64,000 nt of DNA from Melastoma dodecandrum (lineage: Eukaryota > Streptophyta > Magnoliopsida > Myrtales > Melastomataceae): positions 1 to 64,000 of the forward strand of contig JARUPY010000126.1 of NCBI GenBank assembly GCA_029817715.1. The letters are read 5' to 3'. Made by a program: the position numbers and the translations under genes. Shown here piece by piece: positions 1 through 11,203 of this stretch; positions within the stretch are counted from its first letter, which is position 1, and the number at the start of each line of letters is the position of its first letter. The notes under the pieces were generated by a model. It saw only the letters and a list, made by a program, of their open reading frames with translations. It did not search any database and was not told where the DNA came from.

Positions 1-22
1 TGGTGTCATGCAGAGTCCAGTG

Positions 23-1648
23 TGTTAGTTTTAGGGCGCAGTGGAGATAAAAATAATTATATTTTAGCCCAAATCAACTCGCAGTACGTATAATATAATT
101 AAAATAAACTGTAAAATAACCTTACCTGGAAACTATTTGGTAAATAAAAATTGTAGCGAACGATCAAGAGCCCCACGTGTGACTCCTCTAGCGGTATCCA
201 CGCGCATGCGATCACGAACATTTGACGATCCGGTAGGTGCGAGCCTCTTGGATCCGTCTAGACTCAAAATCGGAAGCTCACAAAAACTTCCTTTTCTGTT
301 TTGCCAAGCAAAAAACTCTCTGGGATTTTCAATCTCACTAGGTTTTCTATCGTTCTTTCTTTTTAAACTTTCAGAATAGACAATCTGACCACTTGATTGC
401 CTATTTACTTTCCATTTCAATCAGGTCATTAACCAAAATAAACGTCACAGGAAACTAATTTGTTTCCCAAAATGTAACGTATCATCCTTTAGTAAGAATA
501 AAAAATATTGAATAAAATAATACAAATAGATTTAGATTTAACCCATAAAATATATTATTAACTTTAATCAAATATTAATTTACTCAAATAAAATATCAAA
601 TACTTATTTCATATCCTTTATCTATTAGAAAAGAATCGAATAAATCCATATTTGATCTTGGTCTATTTATTTGCTTCCGATATTTCTGAATAAATTAATA
701 ATCTAATTAATTCTAATTCTGAAATAAAATGATTAATTTTAGTATCCACTAAAATAATCAAAATATAATGTTAGTGTCGACGTGTTATGCGTGTGACCCT
801 CTAAGTCCTATACACGAAGGCAGTGTATATCCATACAAAAACTAAGATAACCGTCTAGCAACAGTTTTTAGTCACCCAACGTGTTAGGATAACGATCATA
901 AATCATAAACTACTATGAACCGATTACTGTGTAATTCAATCTCTTCATCTATCCGACATCTCAATTAATTCGGCGTAAAATACAACATCACCAAATTATT
1001 ATTTTTTACTTGATTACCAAGATATAATAGACTCTCTTGAATGTAAAACATTGCTCCCATGGCCATGGTTTTAGAGTCATTAATATCTCTATCAAGTGGC
1101 CTAGATGTCAACTCTCTAATATAAGAGAGCGATGAATCATATATTGACTCAACACTATTCTCTCTACGCTTTGTCACACACCCAACAATCGTATTGCTCA
1201 CAATCTGGTTAAAGATTGCTTTTTAACGACGTCAAAGTGTGCAAATCTCCACGCATAGAATAAATGAAGGTCTCAAGTCAAAAGATCAATTACTCTCGTC
1301 CATAAAGGGGATTGACCAATGATGTTCAATATGTGGTATCCTCTTAATCGGGTCGTGTCCAGTAACCCTAATCTCAGGGTACCCCTAAGTATAACTTAGA
1401 TATACAATCCCTCGGTTTATCTTGACCTTAGTTATACTAAACGATGATCTAGATGTCCATGTCCCCCTCTAAATATCTATCCGATCACAGACAATTTCAT
1501 ATTAGTATTCTCATTAATCTGTGGGACTTTATCATTAATAATTTTACGTGCAGAAAAGTAAAATAATCAATGATAAATACTCGCCTTTATTAATTATTTA
1601 TCCACAAATACAATAAAGTGTCTTGGCACATAAGTGCACACTCTAACA
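23..1648 (-). repeat. Copia 3' LTR
   Basis: This 1626-bp LTR runs from TGTTAG to CTAACA. It is about 100 bp longer than its partner at 6729-8254; one visible difference is extra sequence around 135-190. Both LTRs share the A+T-rich middle and the block starting near 770. The length difference and many substitutions point to an old insertion. Confidence 0.93.
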
Positions 1649-1661
1649 GTCTCCCACTTGC
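1649..1661 (-). other. Copia polypurine tract
   Basis: Directly inside the 3' LTR the minus strand reads GCAAGTGGGAGAC, a purine-rich run ending next to TGTTAG. This is the expected position and character of the primer for plus-strand DNA synthesis. Confidence 0.75.
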
Positions 1662-2100
1662 ATTACCAAGCACTATGAACTCGAAGTCCGAGGCTCCTCA
1701 CATGGGTCTCATGAATCTGCAGAGGTAAGGCCTTTGTGAGTGGATCTGCGATATTCTTGCTCGTATGAACTCTGCTAACCAACACGTCACCCCTCTGAAC
1801 AATCTCTCAGAGGATGTGATATTTCCGTAGTACGTGCTTGGATCGTTGGTGAGACCTCGGCTCCTTGGCCTGCGCTATGGCTGTATTGTTGTCACAGTAC
1901 AATGTCACTGGGTCAACAATGCTCAGAACCACTTCAAGCTCCGCTATGAAGTTCTTGATCCACACAGCTTCCTTTGCCGCCTCAAAAGCTGCAATGTACT
2001 CAGACTCAGCTGTATAATTTGTAACTGTCTCCTGCTTGGAACTCCTCCAACATACAGCTACACCATTTAAGCAAAACACATAACCCTGCTGCGATTTCAA
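1650..2100 (-). pseudogene. Copia RNase H domain (broken)
   Basis: The open stretch 1807-2100 encodes copia-type RNase H. Seen in it are the WRSSKQ motif, the acidic TAESEY motif, the EAVW segment, the YCDNN motif and the SQRSKH-type histidine region (here SHQRSKH). RNase H removes the RNA template during reverse transcription. The frame is closed upstream by stops, so it is no longer joined to the RT domain and no intact polyprotein can be made. It sits between the polypurine tract and the RT remnant, as in an intact copia element. Confidence 0.88.
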
Positions 2101-2489
2101 ATCATCCCGATCTGTCTGGAAGCTAGCGTCAGTAAATCCTCTGACAACTAACTCCTCATCTCCTCCATAAAATAAGAACGTGTCGTTTGTTCTTCTACGA
2201 TACTTGAGGATAGTCTTTACTCAGTCCAATGACCCTCTCCAGGATCTAACTGATATCTACTTGTCATGCTCAAATCATACGAAACATCGGGTCAAGTGCA
2301 AATCATGGCATACATAATGGACCCTATAGCTGATGCATAAGGTATGTTGCCCGTCCTTCCTCTCTCCTCCTATGTCTTCGGACACATATACTTGGAAAGA
2401 TGTACACTATGTGACATTGGCAAGAATCCTCTCTTGGAATCTTGGATGCTGAACCTATTCAGCACCTTATCAATATAGATATTTTGACT

Positions 2490-3071
2490 CAAACCCGGCA
2501 ACCTATTTTGTCTATCTCAGTATAATCTAATACCTAAAACATAAGTCGCTTCCCCATGATCTTTCATAGAGAAACACTCTCCCAGCCAATTCTTGGTAGA
2601 CCCTAGGCTAGGGATATCATTGCCTATCAGAAGTCTATCATCAACATACAGCACTAGGAACGAAATCTTGCTCCCACTAACCTTTTTGTAAACGAAAGTT
2701 CCTCTGGATTCTTGACATAGCCAAAATCTTTGACCGCTTCGTCAAATCACAGATTCCAACTGCGAAATGCTTGCTTTAGCCCATAAATAAAACTCCCAAA
2801 TTTGGTTGGTATACATGGAGTCCATCTCTGATTTTATGGCTTCTAGCCATTTCTCGGAATCATTTGAAATGATTGCTTCCTCATAAGTCGACGGTTCATC
2901 ATCCTCGACGAGCAGTACTTCCTCATGTTGGGTTATTAGCCAACCATATTTGTCAGGCTCTCGGTGTACTCTTGTCGACTTACGTTGATCTTGCGTTCCT
3001 TGAACATTTTTAGAAGTTGGAATCGCTTGTACTAGTTGTACCGATTCCCTATCTAAATGTTCAGATTCCAA
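2490..3071 (-). pseudogene. Copia reverse transcriptase remnant with internal deletion
   Basis: The first part (2742-3071) has the start of copia RT, with the EAIKSEMDSMYTNQIWE segment. At about 2790 the sequence jumps straight to the motif YGLKQAF, which normally lies well over 100 residues further on, so the middle of the catalytic fold is missing. Downstream, the YVDD catalytic box is still readable at 2637-2648, followed by LGECFSMKD- and YVLGI-like motifs at about 2520-2600. Frameshifts separate the pieces. The element cannot encode an active polymerase. Confidence 0.88.
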
Positions 3072-3154
3072 CCAGTTTGCAGAGTCTGAAATTTCTTCAG
3101 GACTTACTTTACTCCCACTACTCTATTTAGAAATGAATTCTCTTTAGAAATGAA

Positions 3155-3860
3155 TTATCTTTCCAAGAAAGTAGCATATCGAGCAACGATAACTTTGTGC
3201 TCGCTTGGGAGATAAAAATAGTATCCCTTTATTTTCTTGGGATAACCTACAAACATATACTTAGTGGATCCTGCCGCAAGCTTATCAGAATTTTCATTCT
3301 TCACATAAGCCTCACAACCCCATATCTTAAGATAAGACAAGTTTGGTTTCTTCCCAAACCATAATTCATAAGGAGTCTTATCTACTGACTTGGTTGGAAC
3401 TCGGTTAAGCATGTATGCTGCTGTCTCTAAAGCGTAACCCCAAAATGACAACGGAAGACTTGCATGACTCATCATTGATCTAACCATGTCCATGAGTGTG
3501 CAGTTCCTCCTTTCTGAAACACCATTCAACTCCGGTGTTCTAGGAGGTGTGAGTTGTGAAATGATCCCACACTGTTTTAGGTAATCAATGAACTCTTGGC
3601 TAAGATACTCGCCGCCTCAATCACTCCGAAGGGCTTTTATCTTCTGCCCTCATTGATTTTCTACCTCGTTCTTAAACTCTTTAAACTTTTCTAGAGTTTC
3701 AGACTTGTGTATCATTAAGTAGACATATCCATATCTACTTAAATCGTCGGTGAAAGTCACGAAGTAGTTATACGCTCCTCTGGCCTGAACCGGCAACGGC
3801 CCACACACATCACTATGTATGTGAGTTCTAGTAGTTCCTTGGCCCTTTCACCTATCTTGG
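3155..3860 (-). pseudogene. Copia integrase (broken)
   Basis: The 124-residue open stretch 3155-3529 begins at NGVSERRN, the conserved end of the integrase catalytic core, and runs through [17 protein letters not shown] and YELWFGKKP to the C-terminal GCEAYV motif. Upstream (3530-3640) the frame continues with a [13 protein letters not shown] segment, but the usual SDR-GGEY arginine codon has become TGA. Integrase would insert the DNA copy into the genome; this copy is interrupted and inactive. Confidence 0.88.
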
Positions 3861-3898
3861 TAAAAGGCTTCTTAGTCATTTTTCCTTGTAAACACGCT

Positions 3899-4261
3899 TC
3901 ACATGTATCTATGGGCTCTTAACTCAAAAGAGTCCAAATACCCAATACTCAGTAACCTTGCGATGCGTTTCTCGTTTACATGACCAAGTCTACAATGCCA
4001 GAGATATGTTAAGTTTGAGTCACGCGTTTTCTGTTTCTTCCCTTCAACACAGTAAATCGGCTCATCCAAATTAAGAACGTACAAACCATTATTCAATGAA
4101 CCATTTCCATAGAACATCCCATTCAAATAAAAGGAACACAACTTGTCCTTAAATTCAAATACAAATCCCTTGGCGTCTAAACTCCACACCGAAATGATTT
4201 TCTTGGAAAAACTAGGAACGAAGTAACAGTTCTCCAAATTTAAATCAAATCCACTGGACAA
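3899..4261 (-). pseudogene. Copia GAG-pre-integrase domain remnant
   Basis: The frame contains the HCRLGHVNEKRI motif of the GAG-pre-integrase (zinc-binding HHCC) domain. Before it is a beta-rich stretch with a NCYFVPSF-type motif, typical of the protease to integrase junction of copia polyproteins. It lies directly upstream of the integrase remnant on the same strand. Confidence 0.85.
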
Positions 4262-4489
4262 CTTTATTACATACGTTCCTACAGCTAATGCAGCAACTCT
4301 AGCTCAATTCGCCACTCGTAGGTCCATCTCGCCCTTGGACAGTCATCTGCAGTCACTTAGACCCTGCAAGTCCGCACAAATGTGAGAACTACTTCCGGAG
4401 TCTATAACCCATGACGAAGAAACAGAAAGATTGCATTCAATCACAAAGATACATGAAGCATCTACTCCACTGGTATTCTTCTTCATGAT

Positions 4490-5178
4490 TGGAAGCAATT
4501 CTTCTTCTAATGGCCTTTCTTGTCATAATGAAAGCATATAGCCTCATTCTCATCAGACTGGGATACATGCTGCCCTTTCTTAAGCCTCTTTTGAGCTGGA
4601 GGTCCGGCGCTCTTAACTACTTGGCCTTGGGATTGAATTTTCCAGTGCTAGGACGCTTGTTGGTATGTCTGACCATCATTGCTCGAAGTGTAGGATTCAC
4701 ATTCATGTCTTCCTCAGCAGTTTTCAGCATTGCCATCAGATCAGTCAAACTCTTCTCCGTACTGTTCATGTTGAAGTTCAATACAAACTGAGAAAATGAT
4801 GGTGGGAGTGAAGACAAAACTAGGTCAACAGCTAAGTCCTGGTCCAGCTTGAAAATCCAAGCTCTCGAGCCTCTCGATGTACCCTATCATCTTGAGTACA
4901 TGTGGCCCAACTGGGTTTCCCTCCACCAGCATTGTTCGAAACAGTGCCCGAGAGGTCTCATACCTCTCAACTCTGGCACTCTCTTAGAAGAGCTCACGTA
5001 AGTGCTGATCAATCTCCCTAGCACTCATGTTCTCATGCTGCCTCTGTAACTCGAGAGATATATAAGACAACATGATACACTGAACATCCAGTGCATCTTC
5101 CAAGTATTGACTGTAGTAAGACTGATCATCCTCAGAAGCATCAGGTGTAGGTTCTTTAAGTGGTTCATCCTCTAGCAC
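4490..5178 (-). pseudogene. Copia gag remnant with damaged zinc knuckle
   Basis: Two open pieces (4984-5178 and 4617-4817) resemble copia Gag, including the segment SLTDLMAMLKTAEEDMN. A CCHC zinc knuckle can be read at 4495-4536 (CFHYDKKGH, then KKNC). Its second cysteine is now tyrosine and a codon inside it is TAG. Gag would package the RNA into virus-like particles; this copy is broken in several places. Confidence 0.82.
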
Positions 5179-5179
5179 A

Positions 5180-6714
5180 TAAATCTTTCTCTCGTGCCTT
5201 AGGACAATTTTTAGTTTTCTATACCAATCCAGGTAGTTGGAACCGATGAGGATATTCTCTTTCTCGAGAATGCTTCGCAGCGAAAGGGTGTTTGTGTTTG
5301 CAATCTCTACAAAATAATTTAAAGTAGAGTTTTAATATTTGTGGAATATTAATTAATAAAGGACTTTATTATATCTCCCACTATTTTATTCAAAAACAAC
5401 AGCCCCCACTGTTGAAATCGGGAATTTGTTGGTAAAAATTCCTAGTGGGACTGAAATCTTGAAACATGAAGTATGCACATAGCTGAGCTGTACCTACACA
5501 CCACACGAAACAAGTAGGCCTTAACTCGCCAATCACAATTATCTATGTGACTTTCGGTATTTTTACATTGAGTCTAATAACTCTTAAAATCAACACTTGC
5601 CCCTCAAAAAGCTAACCTTAGCTGAGCCAAACAAGTTAACTAAATTGAGTTAAGTCGACCCATTAATTTTGTAGAATAAATTACAGATGTTCTACCAGAA
5701 GTCCACTAAGCTGTACCGACTCAAGGAAAAAATCCGACTATTATAATAAATAATAATGGAGGGCCTTTATTTTATAATATTGACTTAATATTTAGGGGAT
5801 TTTATTTATCATTATTGTCTCACCATTAAAATCATTCAAAAGGACATGATATTCCTTTTAGCCGAACCTCGTAATAAAGATAATAATAATATCATTATTA
5901 TTTCTATCTTTAAACTTCTAAAATTAATTATTAACATTTGAATTAATTTCGGTCGACTTTTAATTTGAGGATTAAATCAAATCTATTTCTACATTTATTT
6001 CCTTTTAGATCATTTTATGGTCCCTCAATAATTTTAAAATCTTGAAGGATATTCAATCTACTCTCTCTGCCCAATAGAATATACGTTGGATTTTAAAATT
6101 ATAGTTGCCTTTAATAGATTCGACATTAGGAGTTAAAATATTTGACCAAAATCTCGAATTTAATAAAATTAATCTTGTACAAATATATATATATTAAATT
6201 CTTTTCAGTCATCCGCAAATTTGGAAACCTTTTATAACTAATGTAAATTATTTATGTAAATTAATTAGTAAATAATTATAATTTGGTTTTCAAATTTTAT
6301 TATCTGGAATCAATTATAACCTTTTATTTTAATTCCTCTCTTGCCGAAGTTCTTCTCCCTTTTTTTAATAATAATTCATCTTAGGCAATATTACTATATT
6401 TAAAATATAAATAATTGCCCATTTGACAATTCTGGAATTATTTAGGAACAGTTTTATTTCTGGAATAGTCACGGGAAAAATAATTATTAATAATTATAGC
6501 TTGCTGTTCATCGTTATAATATCACTTGAGATTAAATCCATTCTCATCTTTGAGATTTCTAATGAGATAAAACAGTCTTAATTTTTATGGACAAAAATTA
6601 TAAAACGAAATCCAAAAATATCATCTTGTAGAATTTAGCATTATGTAGATTCTGATTTCGTTTATAATAACATCAAAAACAAATATCAGAATAATACGTT
6701 CCAGCCGCAAGTAA
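5180..6714 (-). other. Copia 5' untranslated/internal leader
   Basis: This is about 1.5 kb of A+T-rich sequence between the gag remnant and the primer-binding site. I see no open frame or recognisable domain in it. Confidence 0.6.
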
Positions 6715-6726
6715 GCTCTGATGTCA
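6715..6726 (-). other. Copia primer-binding site
   Basis: On the minus strand, two bases inside the 5' LTR, the sequence reads TGACATCAGAGC. This is a near match to the initiator-tRNA-Met complement TGGTATCAGAGC used by most plant copia elements (two mismatches). Confidence 0.85.
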
Positions 6727-6728
6727 AT

Positions 6729-8254
6729 TGTTAGTTTTAGGGCGTAGTAGAAGATAAAAAAATTATATTTTAGCCCAAATAAACTCATAGTACGTATAAT
6801 ATAATTGAGAAAAACTATAAAATAACCTTACCCGGAAATTGTACCTCGACTATAGCGGTATCCAAGCGCACGCAATCACGAACACTTGACGATCCGGTAG
6901 GTGCTAGCCTCTTGGATCCGTCTGGTCTCAAAACCGGAAGCTCACACAAACCTCCTCTTTTGTTTTGCCAAGCAAAAAACTCTCTGGGATTTTCAATCTC
7001 ACTAGGTTTTCTATCGTTCTTTCTTTTTAAACTTTCAGAATAGACAATCTGACCACTTGATTGCCTATTTACTTTCCATTTCAATCAGGTCATTAACCAA
7101 AATAAACTTCATAGGAAACTTAATTTGTTTCCAAAATGCACCGTATAAGAATAAAAATATTGAATAAATTTAATCAAATATTAATTTACTCAAATAAAAT
7201 ATCAAGTACTTATTTCATACCCTTTATCTAATAGAAAAGAACCGAATAAATCCATATTCGATCTTCGTCTATTTATTTGCTTCCGATATTTTAGAATAAA
7301 TTAATAATCCAATTAATTCTAATTTTGAAATAAAATGATTAATTTTAGTATCCACTAAAATAACCAAAATATAATATTCGTGTCGACGTGCTATGCGTGA
7401 AACTCTCTAGGTCATATAGACGACGGCAGTGTATATCCATACAAAAACTAAGGTAGCTGTCTAGCAACAGTTTTTAGTCACCCAACGTGTTAGGATAATG
7501 ATCATAAATCATAAACCACTATGAACCGATTATTGTGTAATTCAATCTCTTCATCTATCCGACATTTCAATTAATTCGGCGCAAAATACATAATCACTAA
7601 ATTAATTTTTGTTTTACTTGATTACCAAGATATAATAGACTCTCTTGAATGTAAAACATTGCTCCCATGGCCATGGATTTTAGAGTCAATAATATCTTTA
7701 TCAAGTGGCCTAGATGTCAACTCTCTAATCCAAGAAAGCGATGAATCCTATATTGACTCAACACTATTCTCTCTACGCTTTGTCACACACCCAACAATCG
7801 TATTGCTCACAATCCGGTTAAAGACTGCTTTTAACGACGTCAAAGTGTGCAAACTCCACGCATAGAATAAATGAAGGTCTCAAGTCAAAAGATCAGTTAC
7901 ACTCGTCCATAAAGAAGATTGACCAATGATGTTCAATATGTGGTATCCTCTTAATCAGGTCGTGTCCAGTAACCCTAATCTCAGGGTACACCTAAGTATA
8001 ACTTAGATATACAATCCCTCGGTCTATCTTGACCTTAGTTATACTCAACGATGATCTAGATGTCCATGTCCCGTCTAAACATCTATCCGACCACGGACTG
8101 TTTCATATTAATATACTCATTAATCTGTGGGATCTTATCATTAATAATTTTACGTGCAGAAAAGTAAAATAATCAATGATAAATACGCGCCTTTATTAAT
8201 TATTTATCCACAAATACAATATAGTGTCTTGACACATAAGTGCACACTCTAACA
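6729..8254 (-). repeat. Copia 5' LTR
   Basis: This 1526-bp LTR starts TGTTAG, ends CTAACA and is followed by the CAGTG target duplication at 8255-8259. It would have supplied the promoter of the element. Confidence 0.93.
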
Positions 8255-9144
8255 CAGTGGTCCTACTCTTTTTAATATATTTGGAGAAGATTTATTTATT
8301 GATGATTAAATCCTTTTGATCCTTCAATTTAGATATGAGAAATCCAATGGGGACTCGAGCATTGCAACTTCAACATACCCAGCCCGTTATAGGAGCATGC
8401 AAACTAGTCCATCTGAAAAGATTGAATAGGAGTCAAATGGGAGAAGTATCGAAGGCCTTGGTGTTGTTTCTTACAAGACAAGAGGGGGATGTATAACTAG
8501 TAACTTGCCTGATCTCTCAAATTCCATTAGTCGAATTGAAAGGTGAGGCGAGACCAGCTCAGTGCTTTGTGGTTGTTTCAGTCATTCTGTTTCATGTCCA
8601 CGGCACATTATCTATGTATTATATGGCTGCAGATGGTGTGCTTCCTTGGTTATGTCTAGTCCCTATTGTCAATTGTCATGGTCGAATAGATTATGACTTC
8701 CTTCAGGTGGTTACGGCCTTCTTTCTGACGTACTTTTTAGTAAATGTACCAGTGAAAAATATCTTAGTCATCTTCAAATAGCGCCAAACGAAAATGTTGC
8801 GACTGTAGCTGAGGCCGAAGATTCAGTCTCAGAACTCCCTCCAAGAGCTTTCAAGTCTTCTCGTATTTTTCTAAGACATCTGACTCTATTGTTCAATGAT
8901 CATGGGGTAATGGTACACTATGTTCATCCCCTAATCCGGCCTTCCATTAATGTCACAGCAAGTGGTGAGGATCTTGTGGAGAAAGGGAAGCTGCCTGTTG
9001 TATAACAAAAAGGACGTTTCAAAGTGACCTCCGAGAATGTTGACCTTCATAAAGTGCTCGGCAAATCTTTTCTGTAGTTTGCTGTTGGTGGCTGCATAAA
9101 TTGATTGCTGGCAGTTTTTTCGCTTTCAAGTTTCTCCATCATCC

Positions 9145-9464
9145 ATACCTTCGACCACACTCCGTCCACCATGCCCCAGCGTCCAGATTCCACCGACCAA
9201 GTTCGCAAGTCTACAGTGCCCAACAGCAAGTCTACGGCGCCACCACCATCCAAGTTCGCGAGTCTACAGCGCCCAGTAGCAAGTCTACGACGTTGCACCA
9301 TCGTCTTTACTTTATTTTTCATGGCTGTAAGCTTTTCACTCTTATTGTAAGACTTCGTTTGATCAGTTCAATTCATTTCTTTTTACTTACTTGCGACCAC
9401 ATCTGAAACCCTGTGAGTACTGTTGCCAAATATTTCCAACGTGATCCGTTTCGACGTGAAAACA
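9145..9464 (+). repeat. Truncated 5' LTR of the gag-only element
   Basis: It matches 10884-11203 of the right LTR and ends in AACA just before the TGGCGACC motif. Its first ~510 bp are absent, so the promoter part of the upstream LTR is lost. Confidence 0.9.
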
Positions 9465-9468
9465 TTTT

Positions 9469-9485
9469 TGGCGACCACAGTGGAA
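9469..9485 (+). other. Primer-binding-like site of the gag-only element
   Basis: Four bases after the left LTR the sequence reads TTGGCGACCACAGTGG. Plant gypsy-type and related non-autonomous elements carry TGGCG-type primer sites at this place. I cannot assign the tRNA. Confidence 0.6.
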
Positions 9486-9510
9486 TGATGAGAAAGATTA
9501 AAGCCCACAG

Positions 9511-9918
9511 ATGGCGAAGAATACCAGGAGTGGGGTTAATCGCGACCCTCCACCTCCATTAGATGGAGACGGTCAGTTGATAGCAGGAGACGCAAATGTG
9601 GAGACCGCGACTCTAGGAAGCCAAGAAACAACAACTCAACTCGATCCCGGGGCACATACCCCTTCTGAGTTCATATCTAGGCTTGAGTTCCATAAAGAAT
9701 TCAATGATATGAGGAACCTGATGGACAGACGTATCACTGGGTTGCAAGATAATATAACTCAGATACCGGAGCAACTTAGCGCTTTAAATAGGCCAAACGC
9801 CGCTGCAAAGCCAAACGTCCCCGTAGACAGGGAGAATTCTTTTATGGGAGATGCCCGACGCACAGAGAGGCGCAATGTGACATTCCAAGAGGATGAACCC
9901 TGGAACGGCGCTAATTAA
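9511..9918 (+). CDS. Gag-like N-terminal fragment (135 aa)
   Basis: The start at 9511 gives MAKNTRSGVNRDP, the kind of basic opening seen in Gag of plant gypsy (Tat/Ogre-like) elements. A short helical segment follows (residues 52-80, EFISRLEFHKEFNDMRNLMDRR without the first residues) and then a polar tail. A stop comes before any capsid core or zinc knuckle. It lies about 40 bp after the primer-binding site, the normal place for gag. It is either a truncated gag or a peptide kept by a gag-only (TR-GAG-like) element. The family call rests on position and composition and is moderate. Confidence 0.6.
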   Translation: MAKNTRSGVNRDPPPPLDGDGQLIAGDANVETATLGSQETTTQLDPGAHTPSEFISRLEFHKEFNDMRNLMDRRITGLQDNITQIPEQLSALNRPNAAAKPNVPVDRENSFMGDARRTERRNVTFQEDEPWNGAN

Positions 9919-10357
9919 TGCACTACAGAGGTTTGCAATAGAGACAGGATGTCCCCCCCAAAGCCTACTTCCTCTCGGTCTCCCACATCTTGGAGGTCAA
10001 ACGCTGTGTATGCAATGAGCCCGGTAGACGATGATTGCGAAGCTCAGGGTAAAACAAACAGGTATGCAAATTACGTACCCCTCGCCGACCTGGTAAAGCA
10101 CCCGTAGAGGAGATATCGCCAGGGGAACCCGTTGTCGCCAGTCTAGACCACGCCAGAGGGACCAGCACATTGAGTGTGCCATTGGAAGGTTGCGCAGGAA
10201 GACATGATCAAGAAGGAGAGATAGGGTTTTCAGAAAGGACCGAGAGAGTTCAGGAAGAAGGAGCACTCGAAGGATAAGTGAAGGGAGGGAAACGAAAGGT
10301 TTTCTTTAAAAATCCCCAGAGACTGACAAATGTAGTAAGGCGACAGAGGTCACCTCC
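9919..10357 (+). other. Remaining internal region of the gag-only element
   Basis: About 440 bp between the gag stop and the polypurine tract. Only short shadow frames occur here. No protease, RT, RNase H or integrase motif is visible on either strand. Confidence 0.6.
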
Positions 10358-10376
10358 GCAAAAAGAGGAGGAGTTA
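10358..10376 (+). other. Polypurine tract of the gag-only element
   Basis: The run GCAAAAAGAGGAGGAG lies directly before the right LTR start TGTTGACATG, as required for plus-strand priming. Confidence 0.75.
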
Positions 10377-11203
10377 TGTTGACATGACAGATTATCTTGG
10401 GCCTATTTTCGGACGGGTTAAAGCCCACGAGAGTAATATAAGGGATGAGAAGAGATGTGGGCTCGTACCAAGTCTACAGCCCATGTCTGCGCAAGTCACA
10501 CGTCTTAGGAGAACGGTTTGTTAACTCCGAGATCTACGGAAGGTAGTTTAGATTGGGCGGATCTTCGGAGAACGTGACAAACATCTCAGGCCCGTAAGAT
10601 CGAATATAAAAGGAATGAGGTCTTCCCAAAGAGGACACGATCAATTCAGCCAACAGAAGCTCTATTTGCTCGTCACCCCATAGTTGTTAGGATTCCCCGG
10701 CCTGGGCGAACTCGCGAGAGTTCATTGGTCTTCACTTCCACCGCCAGAGCAAGCAACCGTAGCTCTGGTAACCAAACTCCGTCAGCATTCCACCGTCGGG
10801 ACGAGCAACCGTAGTCCCAGCAACCAATTCCGCCTTCGTTCCGCCACCAGGGTGAGCAACCGTAGCCTTGGTATCCACATCGCCCATTACCTTCGACCAC
10901 ACTCCGTCCACCCTGCCCCAGCGACCAGATTCCACCGTCCAAGTTCGCAAGTCTACAGTGCCCAGCAGCAAGTCTGCGGCGCCACCACCATCCAAGTTCG
11001 CGAGTCTACAGCACCCAGCAGAAAGTCTACGACGTTGCACCATCGTCTTTACTTTATTTTTCATGGCTGTAAGCTATTCACTCTTATTGTAAGACTTCGT
11101 TTGATCAGTTCAATTCATTTATTTTTACTTACTGGTGACACATCTGAAACCCTATGAGTACTGTTGCCAAATATTTCCAACGTGATCCGTTTCGACGCGA
11201 ACA
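10377..11203 (+). repeat. Complete 3' LTR of the gag-only element
   Basis: An 827-bp LTR bounded by TGTTG and CGAACA. A TATAAAAG box at 10605-10612 fits a Pol II promoter. Two short tandem arrays lie inside: about three ~48-bp units around GAGCAACCGTAG at 10740-10870, and two ~54-bp units around AAGTTCGC.AGTCTACAG at 10936-11040. Confidence 0.88.
10605..10612 (+). promoter_or_regulatory. TATA box in LTR
   Basis: TATAAAAG lies about 230 bp into the LTR, the usual place for the promoter of an LTR element. Confidence 0.55.

Larger units (their letters stand above)
23..8254 (-). mobile_element. Ty1/copia LTR retrotransposon, full-length but degenerate
   Basis: Two long direct repeats (23-1648 and 6729-8254), each starting TGTTAG and ending CTAACA, flank an internal region whose minus strand carries copia domains in order: gag, GAG-pre-integrase, integrase, reverse transcriptase, RNase H. 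The 5-bp target duplication CAGTG lies at 18-22 and 8255-8259, and copy B shows the empty site with a single CAGTG at 52810-52814. Many stop codons, frameshifts and an internal RT deletion make it non-autonomous. The element is on the minus strand, so the right LTR is its 5' LTR. Confidence 0.96.
9145..11203 (+). mobile_element. Non-autonomous LTR element with a gag fragment only, 5'-truncated
   Basis: Copy B lacks this segment. The right LTR (10377-11203) is complete, starting TGTTG and ending AACA. The left repeat (9145-9464) matches only the last ~320 bp of it. The internal region of 912 bp carries a primer-binding-like site, one gag-like frame and a polypurine tract, but no protease, RT or integrase. 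At its left edge about 45 bp of host sequence present in copy B is missing together with the first ~510 bp of the LTR, so one deletion removed both. The right flank GTCAG (11204-11208) occurs once in copy B and is probably the target site. Confidence 0.88.

Noticed and set aside
8536..8781. Frame with hydrophobic segment, also at 53091-53336, as a separate small membrane protein
   Set aside because: It lies in intron-like sequence of the kinase pseudogene in both copies and is preserved only through the duplication.
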